DNA of 64,000 bases from Rhododendron vialii (lineage: Eukaryota; Streptophyta; Magnoliopsida; Ericales; Ericaceae): the NCBI RefSeq assembly GCF_030253575.1, contig NC_080568.1:79501-143500 (forward strand), read 5' to 3'. Below the pieces are notes generated by a model. It had not been told where the DNA came from. It saw only the letters and a program-made list of their open reading frames with translations, and did no database searches. Positions 21,211 to 32,670 of this stretch are shown one piece after another; the first letter of the stretch is position 1, and every line of letters starts with the position of its first letter. A program made the translations under genes and the position numbers.

Positions 21211-23035
21211 TGTAGAGACTCATAATTATTTTTTTCAAATTTTAAATGTTTAATATGTATTTGGATTATCAAAGTTGGGATAACAATCTAGATATGAGTT
21301 GGGTCAAGGTGAGATGACTTGTAAGTTGTGGGAGTTGACGTAATACAATAGGAGTGAAGGGTGTAAGTGTTATTTGTGCTATATAACTCAAAAAAATGGG
21401 GCAGGAAACCACTCACTGTCCCTTCTCTTTTTTCTCTCTTCTCCGGCGTCTCTCTCTCTCGGCTCTCACCTCTCTCACCTTTTCTCTTCAATTTCATCTC
21501 CTACGAGTGAGATTTTTGAAAAATCCCAAGCACTAAAGTTGTTCTACGCGACGAGAGCTTTCTATTCATCCAAGAAAATTCGTGATCGGAGCACTTCGAA
21601 GTTTCCTCCATGTTCGGGCTTGCTTCTAACCTTCGAGGTAGGGATCTCCTACCTTTCTTTACATTTGAGTGTTAGTTGGATGTACAAAAATCAAGTTTGA
21701 TCATCTATTTTGAGTCTTGCATAAATCTTGAGCATGCTGAAAATTTCGTGGGTTTTGGTAATCTGTCTTTTGGGAGCCCTTCTGCTAGGAATCAATTTTT
21801 GGTGTCTTCATAACTGTTAAAGTTCGTTTCAATACGAAGATTTCGGTACCAAGATCATGCAGAACCGATAATCACACAATTAGTTATGAATTTTTGAATA
21901 CTGGCTGTTTGCTGGATGTGCGAATCTGTGCGTGGCTGTCTTCTTTTAACTTTCTGGGCATGACGAACATTTTGGGTGGCTTTGGGTCTTTTAATGGATG
22001 TGCATATTTAAGTTAAGAAGAGATTGGCGTTGGAATCAATTAATTTGGTTAAGTATACAATTTTTGGTGAATTTCTAAAGCTGGGTTGGTTGATAGGTGC
22101 GAAAATGGTTGCGAAACTGTTTTTCTTTTGATCGTTGGGTTAATCTCCTCTCGTTTCTGAACCTGGGATTTTTACTGAGTGTAGGGTTTGTCGTGGTGCA
22201 ACTTTTGGCTTTGGTTTCACTATTTTTGGGTTTAAGATGAAAGAGTTATGATTTTTCAATCAATTTTACTTATTCCCGCGTAGAATCTGACAACTCCGGC
22301 GGACTTAGGTAAAATGGCCATAACTCCTAGCTCGGGACTCGAAAGGACACACCGTTTGTTTTGGTAGAAACTAGACATAGAGCTTTCCAACGATACATCC
22401 CATGCATCATGGGTATGTCCGAGCGATGACAGATTTGCATCCAAAGTTGACCTAAATTCTGCCTTTGTACCAGTTTTTTTTACTGTTATGTTGGAGCTAT
22501 AATTGAAAGGCCGTAGTTAAGTTACCCGAACTCCGTTTTTGATGTATGATCTATGGATTCAAAGGAGAAGCCTACTTTTCAATGGTTTAAATGTCGTTCT
22601 TAAATTTATGTTATTTGATCGGATATAGTTAGAACTTCAAGTGTGAATGATTAATTTCATCTATTGGATATGTGGGGATATGATGAGTTGATCTAGATGA
22701 TTAATTATTGGGATATGAGAATTAGTGAGCATAAGGGTTAAAATACTTGTAAACGATTGGAATAGAAAATGGATTAGATGGATGATACGATCGATGATAA
22801 ATTAAGTTGTAGAATGTTTGACGCGATGTGTAAATTATTCGATGTCTTTCCATGAGATCGAGTCTTTGGGCTTGCGGGATACTTGCAGTGAGTTAAACAG
22901 GATTTGGTAAATCACTTGGCATGAGTGCATGGTTGTTAAGCACTGATGGGTACTACAAAGATGAGGATCTTTATAAGTATTTGCAAATTAGACTCTTAAT
23001 GGAGATGTCATAAAGGGGGTCCATTAGGTGGTAAT

Positions 23036-23530
23036 ATGAGAACTGAATCAAAAGGATTTTAGTGGACGCACGGGGGTCCTTAAAGCCCGGAATTGAATGA
23101 AAGGATTTTAGTTGACGCACGGGGGTCCTAACAGCCCGGAATTGAATCAAAAGGATTTTAGTGGACGCACGGGGGTCCTTAAAGCCCGGAATTGAATGAA
23201 AGGATTTTAGTGGACGCACGGGGGTCCTAAAAGCCCGGAACTGAATCAAAAGGATTTTAGTGGACGCACGGGGGTCCTAAAAGTCCGGAATTGAATCAAA
23301 AGGATTTTAGTGGACGCACGGGGGTCCTTAAAGCCCGGAATTGAATGAAAGGATTTTAGTGGACGCACGGGGGTCCTAAAAGCCCGGAATTGAATCAAAA
23401 GGATTTTAGTGGACACACTGGGGTCCTTAAAGCCCGGAATTGAATGAAAGGATTTTAGTGGACGCACGGGGGTCCTAAAAGCCCGGAACTGAATGAAAGG
23501 ATTTTAGTGGACGCACGGGGTCCCTAATGC
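23036..23530. repeat. Tandem array with 49/50-bp units inside the solo LTR
   Basis: GTGGACGCACGGGGGTCC (with small variants) occurs at 23062, 23111, 23161, 23210, 23260, 23310, 23359, 23409, 23458 and 23507, giving spacings of 49, 50, 49, 50, 50, 49, 50, 49 and 49. The one-base difference comes from GAATCAAAAGG versus GAATGAAAGG. A degenerate eleventh copy lies near 23590. Confidence 0.95.
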
Positions 23531-24155
23531 CCGGAAGTGCACAAGAAAGCCACAGATCCACCGAAAGGTGTGATGCCGGAATGGACATAGGACGCACGAG
23601 GTCCATAATGCCCGGAAATGAAATCGAAACATGTGACAGTGAAAACAGAGAATCTTCATAGTATTTAGCATCATACTAAGATTGAAATGTCAGTTTGAGT
23701 TGGTAACTTGGATTGTCTGGTATGTCAATACATGTTTTACATTCCTTCTTTTAGACCTCCAAATCATTGTGGCTTGTTTTCCTGATATGTGGTGGTCAAC
23801 TTGTTATGTGTGAATGCATATTTGGTACCTTATGGTGCTATGCATTGCGAGAGTTTCATAAAAGAAATCTTATTGTGAAGAGATTTTTACTAGATGTTAA
23901 ACTTGAGATTTGAAGATTGATTTGGAGTTGACGGGTGAGTTTCCTTGTTGTTGAGGTGCGGTATTGTTTGACTTGTCATTGCTTACCTTATGTTCTAACT
24001 CCACATGCCTAGCGTGTATATTTTGGGGTGAGGTTGGCTAGTTGTATGAGAAAAGAAAGTGAAAACATTTCGTTAAAGAACTAAGATTAATCTTTAGGTC
24101 ATTGAAATGGAAATGAAAAAGCAAGGATTGATTTGGATAACGTCGTAACGGTAAG

Positions 24156-25548
24156 TGCTTGACCGACCGGGTGTTAATAAATAAAGACTAAAAACGCGTC
24201 CCAAGCGTAGGACTCTCGACCAATGTAGCACAATAATTCCGGAAGTACCGGAGTCGAACCACAGAGACGGACGGACGGTGTTGACTCAATTGTGATGAAC
24301 TTTAGTTTAATCTGGCTCTTAGGTAGCCACCCTTTGTTTGATTGATTGATTTACTACCTAAATCACTGAATTGATTTAATTAACTATAAATTTAAAGGAG
24401 AGTACAGCCGTGGGAACCCAGCGTCTGCAACTAGTCTAACCAATATTTACTCGGGACACAATTATTCAATTCACTGATCTCAGAATAAGAAAAAAGGGGT
24501 TCCTAATAAATGCCCACCACTTGTCACCAGCTCTCATGCGCATTTAAAATCTGATGATGCCTGGGTTTTGTTTATTAGAAAGGAATTTTCTTTCATATCC
24601 CAAAATTGTTGGAAAAACGAATTAATTCGTACCCGAGGTAAAACATTGATTAAACTAGTCACAGGACGCCTTCGTCCCGTGGCTGCACCCTGGGGAACTA
24701 CTCACGCATGCTTGAAATAACAGAAAATAAAACCCTAGATCGAAACATGATCATCTATTGCAGAAGAGACGGAAAAAAAAAATAAAAGAAAGATCCACGT
24801 AGAATAGATAATAACGAACAACTTTAATTAACGAAGAAATTCGACAAACGTTACCAGAATCCAAGCGATTGAAAGAAATAGTGCAGAAAACTTAAGAACT
24901 GAGAGAAAACAAAACAACGTTAGTGAAAAAGCTGCTACGTAAAAGTCTGGAATGAAAAATCTACCCTAAAACTAACTTAAAACGAGGTATTTATATTAAT
25001 CCCCGAATTGCAATTAAAATTCTAAAACAAATCGGAATCGGACCCGCAACGACCCAAAACGCCACCGTTCCATAGCCAATTAACACCCTCGGTAGCGCTA
25101 TACAAAAAATGGTATAGCGCTCTCGAACTTGTTTGAGGCGTTGACTCCGTTGACCTAGCTTTGGCCAATGTTCTCTCTTAACCTTTAGGTAGCGCTACAC
25201 CAAAAAGGGTGTAGCGCTAGCCAACTCTCTGATCACTTTGTGGTCTTTGCTATCCACTTCTGAGCGCTATACCACTTTCTTGTAGCGCTCGCGAATGACT
25301 ACGGTGATTTCCTCGTCAATTTCACTCCAACACTTAGTCTCCACAGCCTTTCACGCTCACAAGCTCTATCACGGCCTACCGGGTACTTCTCATTAGCGCC
25401 AAAACATCTCAATTTCCTGCAAATTAGGCACAAACACAAAATCCAACCTCGTGCACGCATTAAATGGAAAAATGAGAATTAAATGCACGTCTAACGCGCT
25501 AATTTCCCTACTTAGGCGCTTAAATTCATGAATTCCACGTGCCTATCA
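24156..25548 (-). repeat. 3' LTR (element sense) of the gag-protease element
   Basis: Same length as 30673-32065. Differences seen: TAGTCTAACC versus TAGCCTAACC and CACGTGCC versus CACGCGCC. On the minus strand a TATAAATACC box lies at 24986-24998, and three hairpins lie upstream of it. Confidence 0.95.
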
Positions 25549-27871
25549 CATCCCCCAACTTGAGCGTTGCTAGTCCCTAGTAACGAACGAAAAGAAAAAT
25601 AACAAAACAAAGACTAACAAGACACGAAGGGGAATACAAAGGTTATGTATGCTGTACAAGAAATAGGCGGGTCGAAAAATTTTCGCCTCCTCACTCACCT
25701 GCAACTCAAAAGCATGCATGCCTTGGCAAAAAGATGAACAAAATTAGTGCCGAAACACATGCAGAGATAAATGCCCCCACGAAGGCAACGATGCGACACT
25801 CGCTCACCAGAACACTCAAACATTCCATGCAAAAAGCGCTTGGCGAACTACGTGGGACCGAAACAAAGGCCACCACGCGCCAATCAAAGACAACGCTGAC
25901 AAAGAATAAAAGCACAATATATATACAGTCACGATTCCACAAAATTAGCAACATTAACATAAAACATGCATGAACGAGAGTTTAACAACGTGCACAAGGT
26001 CCACTAAGGACTTAATTAGGCTTATAATGACCATGGTTCCGAACGAAAGGGAAACTACAAATTAGGCGGCGGCCTATAGTAGCGCAAGGTCATCTACCCA
26101 GACTAGCCGCCACCTTACCCTTAGCTACCAACATGCTTCCATTGGTGCCAACCAAACAAAGTCCAACAAGAGATTTAAACATCTGTAACCAAATTTTTAC
26201 GGACCCAAATACTAGAAAAACAAATATAATCTACCGACACTGAAAAACATGAAATAAACACATAAAATGACACCACCACCCTAGCTTCATGCATCATGGA
26301 AATCCTAAAATCAATCCAAACTGCTCTCGGCAAAGTTGTCGCTGACCTCTAAATCTGGAAACTGAGGCGGTTGATACAGAGTCGAGGACTGCCCTATAAC
26401 ATGATCAAACAATCACTTATTCTGATGTGCCAGTAGGTGCTGATTTCTCCCAACTTGCCTTAACTCCACATTTTCTTTTCTTTTCTTTTTTTTTTCTTTT
26501 TTTCGACTTAGCTTTATGGCCTGAAGGTTGGGTTTGGTTACAAAACATGACACCCATCAAGATTTCTTCACTTTCACTTCCGACGACAACGATGCTCCAA
26601 ATCCAATGCAATAAGACACCCATGATGCACAATGCTAGACCCCCCAAACTATAGTCCAACCCACACACCGGTTTCCTAGGTTAGACTCAAGAACTGACTC
26701 GGACTGGTTTAAGATTGGACAAAGGGACACATATGTGGTCTAATCATGCAAAAATGCCTTGTCTCATCCCCTATGCACGTTACCAACTCTCACAAATGCA
26801 TGCAAAACATCTAGCTACTCAATTGTGAAACAAAAGCCTACTATTTTCCGCAAATGCGAGAAAAAGAAAACAAAGAATATGGGAATGTTTATCAGGATGC
26901 ACTATTAACTACGTGGGGACACTTACTCAACGTAACGACAGCACTAACATGTTCACAAAGGCGCCAAATATATGCATGAACTTGAATTAAAACAGGCACA
27001 ATAATTCGGCTAATTCTAACATGCTCGCCTAACAATACAATCAAGCATAACAAATGTATCCCCTGGAAAAAAAAAAAAATAATAATAAAATAAAAATTTA
27101 CCTTAAAATTACCCTAGCAACGCAACAAAACATGTACAAGGTACACCCTCCCCCCAACTAGAAACATGCTATGTCCCCAGAGCATGGAGACACATCAAAA
27201 GAAAGCACAAAGGGAGAAGAAATAGACCTACGGGTGGCAGCCAACCACCATGACCTCGGCCGATGTTCGAGGAATTTCTTGTCACCCAGCCTCAGGGCCA
27301 TCACCGTACCCTGCAAAAAAAACATTAGTTCCGCCCGGTTCGTGGTATCCGAGCTCCCAAAACAAAAATAAAAAGAGAAATACTCCACCAAATCTTCACG
27401 CGATCAACGTGTCATACTTTTCTCCCCATCCCTCGCCGGTGGGCAAGAAACGGGTGGCTATACAAGACCATGATGCAATTTTTTTTCGCTTTTCAAATTT
27501 TTTTTCTTTTTGAAATGAGAGAAGAAAAATAACTAAACAAAAGACAAGAAATAAAGAACTAAGAAATAAAAGACAAATATAAATAGATTGCCCAAAAACA
27601 ACATAACTTAATTAGTAGAATCCAATGTTACCAACACAAAAATTGCCCTTACTAATCGGAGCTGGGCACACGATCCTTATTTTAATAGCGGCGTGCGAAA
27701 GCTATAAGACCCAAGTCAATGATGGGTACCCCTATTACTAGGGGCCGGGTCCACTTCTCAATGAAGAGAGTGGTACGCAAAAGCTACCCGTCGGAACGTA
27801 GCCACAACGGCTACACAATAGGGTCATCCGAATAAACAGGATTGACCAACGCCTCAACCAGTTCACCTACT
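25549..27871 (-). other. Non-coding 3' part of the gag-protease element
   Basis: No pol-like frame in any reading frame. The purine tract next to the 3' LTR is at 25549-25563. A second purine tract (minus-strand GTTGGGGGGAGGG) lies at 27145-27157, a possible central polypurine tract. The stretch is A-rich on the + strand with no recognisable fragment of reverse transcriptase, integrase or envelope-like genes. Confidence 0.7.
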
Positions 27872-30574
27872 TCACCCAGGATCGACCAACACCTCCATCA
27901 AACTCCCTAATTCTGGAGAATTTAAGAATGACGCCTCCTTGGCTATCTCTAGAAGATCCTCATATAAAATATTATCGACATGCTCCTGCACCAGCGTGTC
28001 GATCAAACTCACCTCATCAATCTTGACTCGGCTCTCTACATTAAACACTTTCACCTCCATTTTCAAGTCCCCAAACGACAATTGGACTTGTCCAGTTTTA
28101 CAATTCATGACAGCACTGGAAGTGGCTAGAAAAGGACGGCCAAGGATGATAGGAGTCTTCTCGAAGACCTCCGGTATTGGGCAAGTATCTAGGACAATAA
28201 AGTCGACAGGAAAAAGAAACTCGCCCACTTGAATTAAAACATCTTCCACCACCCCCTTTGGAACTCTCACACTCCGGTCGGCCAATTGTAACGTGACCGG
28301 TGTGGCTCTCAAATCGCCTAGGCCAAGCTTTAAGTATACCGAATAGGGGAGCAAGTTGACACTTGCTCCTAAATCCAACAAAGCCTTATCGAATTTTTGG
28401 CCCGCGATAGCTATAGGGATGGTGGGACAACCAGGGTCCTTACACTTAGTAGGGATCTCAGCCTGGAGAATGGAGCTCACTTGCTCCGTCAGAAGCACTT
28501 TATCTTGACTCTTGGTTCTCCGCTTTGACGTGCACAGATCCTTCAAGACCTTAGCAAACTGAGGAATTGCGTCAATGGCTTCCATCAAAGAGATAGGAAA
28601 TTGAACTTTCTTGAATAATTCAAGCATTTGAAAGTTAACATTGACCTTAGGTTTCGCCACTAACCTTTGGGGAAATGGAGCTACTGGCACAGCTGGCGGT
28701 GTTGGAGTCGTGGGGGCTGCAGCTGCAGGCACTACCACCTCAGGTGACTCTTTGTCATCCTTTACCTCCTTCCTAGGGACATCAACAATATCAGGAGTTG
28801 CTCTTGGTGCATCAACCGGCTCCGGGGGTGGAGCTGGTTTCTGCTTTAATGGGATGGACTTATCGATCTCCTTCCCGCTCCTGAGAATGGTGACTGACTT
28901 AGCCTCCTCCTGATTCGGGTTTTGAACATTAGGACCTAAAGAATTTCCCAAATAATGGGCACCCGCTGCACTACCCTGGGCTGGAAACTTGCCCTTCTCC
29001 TGCTGTAGTTGACTGACAACTGCAGTGAGTTGTGACATTTGGGTTGTAAGGGCCCCAATTTGCTGTTTTGATTCCGTCTGAAATGTCATTTGTGACTGCA
29101 TCAGGGAATTGACAGTATCCTCTAACTTATGATCACGCGCGGTTATTTGCGAATAACCTGGGGGAGGACCACGAGTTGATGGACCTGCCCCCCTACCAGG
29201 CTGTGGCTGGAAGTGGAATGGGATGACTTGACCCTGAGGAGGCCTAGATGATTGGGCCTGTTGAAACTGTTGTGGTGGAGGTAGCGCAAGGGGTTGAGCT
29301 TGGCCTCCACCTACGGGTCTGGAATCTGACCACCCAAAATTTGGGTGATCCCTCCATCCCGCATTATACGTGGTAGAATAAGGATCCCAGGTCCTAACTG
29401 CATTGACTTCTTCCTGATTAAACTGACTCGCCCCCTTGGCGGCAATAAACCCAGGACAAACCGTCGCGGTGTGCCCTTTACATTCACACCACACGCATAC
29501 TTCCTCAATTGATACCTCATGAACTGGACGAACCTGCCTCACCTCTAGCTCCTCTAATCTCTGAGCCATTTTCTCAACCTGAGCCTGAAGTCGCTGATCA
29601 CGAATGGTAACTGGGACAACGCTGGACCCAGAAGGTCCGGATCGCTCAAAATCGGATGGTTCTAAAGCCCTCTGCCTATCAGCTAGGTCATCTAAGAAAT
29701 CCCAAGCCTGGTCCGCTGTTTTGGACAAGAAATCGTCCCCTTTGCAAGAATATTCTATGTGCTGGACTGACTCAGCGTTGAGACCCAGATGAAAGAAACC
29801 GACTAACTGAATTCTCTCAAAGCCATGGTGTGGCAGCCTTAGGAGCAATTCCTTGAAACGCTCCCATGCCTTGAGAAATGACTCATCCCTCTCCTGCCTA
29901 AAACCTTGGATTTGACGCCTAAAAGTTTTAGTCTTAGCCTCAGAAAAGTACTTCCTATAAAACGCGTCACGCACTTGTGCCCATGTGGTGAAGGATTGAG
30001 ACTTTTGCATTCGGAACCACAGAAGCGCACCATCTTTCAACGTCGCCTCAATCAGCTTGAGGCACGCATTCTCATATTGGGTATTAGACGCAAGGTTGCG
30101 CACTAATCCCTCGAATGTCCGCACATGCTCGTACGGATCATCGCACTCCTTCCCGTGGAAACTAGGAAGACTATTAAGGACACCAGGTTTGACTGTAAAG
30201 GCATTGCGTGCTTCTTGTGTCTCTTGAGGGAATACAATGGGTCCGAGAGGAGTAGTCCTCTCGGGATGCATGTGCTGTCTCAAGGACGGCGGATTCACTA
30301 ATTGCCTATCTCCCATCTCGACTGACTCTGATTCTGACTCTGAAACTGACTCTGGAACTGACTGGAAAAGTGGATTACTGACACTAACTAACTCAAAAGG
30401 CAAATCTATATAAAAATCACTAATGAGAATAGACTCTGACTGGTGCTCAGCTGAGTCTGACTCTAAACTAGAAGATGAAGAACCAGACAACACAGGCTGA
30501 CTCGACTCCAGTTCTTTTCGAACTAAATGATGAGTCGGGTCGCGATAATAAAGAGGGTCCTGTTTAAAGGACAC
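27872..30574 (-). CDS. Retrotransposon Gag-protease polyprotein, 900 aa, intact
   Basis: This polyprotein would form the particle and process itself. Residues 1-90 are Ser/Glu-rich and acidic. A retrotransposon gag (capsid) domain spans about 130-300 (SLPSFHGKECDDPYEHVRTF, later TFRRQIQGFRQERDESF). A CCHC zinc knuckle lies at Cys360, Cys363, His368, Cys373. A Pro/Gln-rich linker follows, then a coiled-coil-like stretch. A retropepsin-type domain is centred on Asp734 in the LLDLGAS motif, a form common in Athila-type elements. The frame ends there, without pol. It is uninterrupted, consistent with the near-identical LTRs. Codon use and GC are higher than in the flanking non-coding part. Confidence 0.93.
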   Translation of the reverse strand: MSFKQDPLYYRDPTHHLVRKELESSQPVLSGSSSSSLESDSAEHQSESILISDFYIDLPFELVSVSNPLFQSVPESVSESESESVEMGDRQLVNPPSLRQHMHPERTTPLGPIVFPQETQEARNAFTVKPGVLNSLPSFHGKECDDPYEHVRTFEGLVRNLASNTQYENACLKLIEATLKDGALLWFRMQKSQSFTTWAQVRDAFYRKYFSEAKTKTFRRQIQGFRQERDESFLKAWERFKELLLRLPHHGFERIQLVGFFHLGLNAESVQHIEYSCKGDDFLSKTADQAWDFLDDLADRQRALEPSDFERSGPSGSSVVPVTIRDQRLQAQVEKMAQRLEELEVRQVRPVHEVSIEEVCVWCECKGHTATVCPGFIAAKGASQFNQEEVNAVRTWDPYSTTYNAGWRDHPNFGWSDSRPVGGGQAQPLALPPPQQFQQAQSSRPPQGQVIPFHFQPQPGRGAGPSTRGPPPGYSQITARDHKLEDTVNSLMQSQMTFQTESKQQIGALTTQMSQLTAVVSQLQQEKGKFPAQGSAAGAHYLGNSLGPNVQNPNQEEAKSVTILRSGKEIDKSIPLKQKPAPPPEPVDAPRATPDIVDVPRKEVKDDKESPEVVVPAAAAPTTPTPPAVPVAPFPQRLVAKPKVNVNFQMLELFKKVQFPISLMEAIDAIPQFAKVLKDLCTSKRRTKSQDKVLLTEQVSSILQAEIPTKCKDPGCPTIPIAIAGQKFDKALLDLGASVNLLPYSVYLKLGLGDLRATPVTLQLADRSVRVPKGVVEDVLIQVGEFLFPVDFIVLDTCPIPEVFEKTPIILGRPFLATSSAVMNCKTGQVQLSFGDLKMEVKVFNVESRVKIDEVSLIDTLVQEHVDNILYEDLLEIAKEASFLNSPELGSLMEVLVDPG

Positions 30575-30654
30575 CTTTTTCTTAACACCTATGGTGACTC
30601 ACTAAAAGCCAAACGACACGAAAACTCACAATCTTGAACACACGTCGCCGTCCC

Positions 30655-30672
30655 CGGCAACGGCGCCAAAAA
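30655..30672 (-). promoter_or_regulatory. Primer-binding site, tRNA-Asp type
   Basis: Minus-strand TGGCGCCGTTGCCGGGG directly after the 5' LTR matches the CCA-bearing 3' end of plant tRNA-Asp from general knowledge. Confidence 0.8.
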
Positions 30673-32065
30673 TGCTTGACCGACCGGGTGTTAATAAATA
30701 AAGACTAAAAACGCGTCCCAAGCGTAGGACTCTCGACCAATGTAGCACAATAATTCCGGAAGTACCGGAGTCGAACCACAGAGACGGACGGACGGTGTTG
30801 ACTCAATTGTGATGAACTTTAGTTTAATCTGGCTCTTAGGTAGCCACCCTTTGTTTGATTGATTGATTTACTACCTAAATCACTGAATTGATTTAATTAA
30901 CTATAAATTTAAAGGAGAGTACAGCCGTGGGAACCCAGCGTCTGCAACTAGCCTAACCAATATTTACTCGGGACACAATTATTCAATTCACTGATCTCAG
31001 AATAAGAAAAAAGGGGTTCCTAATAAATGCCCACCACTTGTCACCAGCTCTCATGCGCATTTAAAATCTGATGATGCCTGGGTTTTGTTTATTAGAAAGG
31101 AATTTTCTTTCATATCCCAAAATTGTTGGAAAAACGAATTAATTCGTACCCGAGGTAAAACATTGATTAAACTAGTCACAGGACGCCTTCGTCCCGTGGC
31201 TGCACCCTGGGGAACTACTCACGCATGCTTGAAATAACAGAAAATAAAACCCTAGATCGAAACATGATCATCTATTGCAGAAGAGACGGAAAAAAAAAAT
31301 AAAAGAAAGATCCACGTAGAATAGATAATAACGAACAACTTTAATTAACGAAGAAATTCGACAAACGTTACCAGAATCCAAGCGATTGAAAGAAATAGTG
31401 CAGAAAACTTAAGAACTGAGAGAAAACAAAACAACGTTAGTGAAAAAGCTGCTACGTAAAAGTCTGGAATGAAAAATCTACCCTAAAACTAACTTAAAAC
31501 GAGGTATTTATATTAATCCCCGAATTGCAATTAAAATTCTAAAACAAATCGGAATCGGACCCGCAACGACCCAAAACGCCACCGTTCCATAGCCAATTAA
31601 CACCCTCGGTAGCGCTATACAAAAAATGGTATAGCGCTCTCGAACTTGTTTGAGGCGTTGACTCCGTTGACCTAGCTTTGGCCAATGTTCTCTCTTAACC
31701 TTTAGGTAGCGCTACACCAAAAAGGGTGTAGCGCTAGCCAACTCTCTGATCACTTTGTGGTCTTTGCTATCCACTTCTGAGCGCTATACCACTTTCTTGT
31801 AGCGCTCGCGAATGACTACGGTGATTTCCTCGTCAATTTCACTCCAACACTTAGTCTCCACAGCCTTTCACGCTCACAAGCTCTATCACGGCCTACCGGG
31901 TACTTCTCATTAGCGCCAAAACATCTCAATTTCCTGCAAATTAGGCACAAACACAAAATCCAACCTCGTGCACGCATTAAATGGAAAAATGAGAATTAAA
32001 TGCACGTCTAACGCGCTAATTTCCCTACTTAGGCGCTTAAATTCATGAATTCCACGCGCCTATCA
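30673..32065 (-). repeat. 5' LTR (element sense) of the gag-protease element
   Basis: It carries the promoter that would drive the gag frame: minus-strand TATA box at 31503-31515, with hairpins at about 31611-31638, 31708-31735 and 31780-31806 upstream. Confidence 0.95.
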
Positions 32066-32670
32066 GTAAGCAGAGATTTTTAAGAGTATTGGTGTGAGTG
32101 GGTGAGAGCGTTGGTGTTTGAGAAATGGAGTTAAATATTTTCCAGCGTGAGTATGACATTTTGAGCTTCACTTTTGACAAAACAAGTATGCTTTTGGAAA
32201 ATGTTTTCCCTTGTGATCTGTCTTCACTTCTGCATGTAATTTAGGTATGGATATCTCTACGAGCTAGTGTAGCTCACCCTATCCTTTCAGGTACTCGCCA
32301 TGGCACTTAGCTTGGATTGTATGGAGTGCACATTGAGACGTCTTTTGAGAGCTTTATTGGTATCATAAAGGAAGTGTTTATCATCTAGTCTAATTCATGT
32401 TGTGTATTTTACTCGCAATGGAAGGTTGTGCCCTTTTGATTAGAATATTTGTAAAGCCATGTATAAACTCTTCTCCTTGACCATTATGAAACCCATTTAA
32501 TTGTAAATGTTTGGGAGACTTTAAAAAAAAAAATTTAGAGAGAAGAAGGAGAAGCGACTTGATTGGCTGTTTGGATTTACACGACATTTAAAGGAAGATA
32601 TAGTTGAGAAAAAGACTTTTGTTTGTAGAAAACATATTATTATTTTTAGTTAAAAATCGAGGGCGTGACA

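Larger units (their letters stand above)
24156..32065 (-). mobile_element. Young Ty3/Gypsy element encoding only Gag and protease (TR-GAG-like)
   Basis: Two 1393-bp LTRs (24156-25548 and 30673-32065) are TG...CA bounded and flanked by GTAAG (24151-24155, 32066-32070). On the minus strand, the 5' LTR is the right one. It is followed by TGGCGCCGTTGCCGGGGA, a primer site matching the 3' end of plant tRNA-Asp, as in Athila-type elements. A purine tract, GTTGGGGGATG, abuts the other LTR. The 5.1-kb interior holds one 900-codon frame (gag plus aspartic protease) and about 2.3 kb of non-coding sequence. There is no reverse transcriptase, RNase H or integrase, so it depends on another element for mobility. 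Only two LTR differences were seen by eye. Confidence 0.93.
21211..32670 (+). mobile_element. Solo LTR of 3545 bp, split by a nested Gypsy element
   Basis: It begins TGTAGAGACTCATAATT and ends GAGGGCGTGACA. AGAAC flanks both sides (21206-21210, 32671-32675). After removing the nested element and one copy of its GTAAG duplication (24156-32070), 3545 bp remain. CTATATAACTC near 21380 is a probable TATA box in + orientation, followed by a pyrimidine-rich leader. The LTR contains a tandem array at 23036-23530. Both ends and the target duplication support one LTR with no internal sequence, formed by LTR-LTR recombination of a long-LTR Gypsy-type element. The lineage is not assignable without an internal domain. 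Confidence 0.85.

Noticed and set aside
22971..23467. Minus-strand repeat protein (FHSIPGFKDPRASTK units)
   Set aside because: Translation of the 49/50-bp tandem array; the alternating unit lengths shift the frame and no start, domain or other protein feature supports it.
23036..23530. CRISPR-like array
   Set aside because: Units are contiguous near-identical repeats without variable spacers, in plant DNA within an LTR.
28641..28913. Plus-strand open frame opposite the Gag gene
   Set aside because: Low-complexity Gly/Thr/Ala shadow of the Pro/Ala-rich Gag linker on the minus strand.
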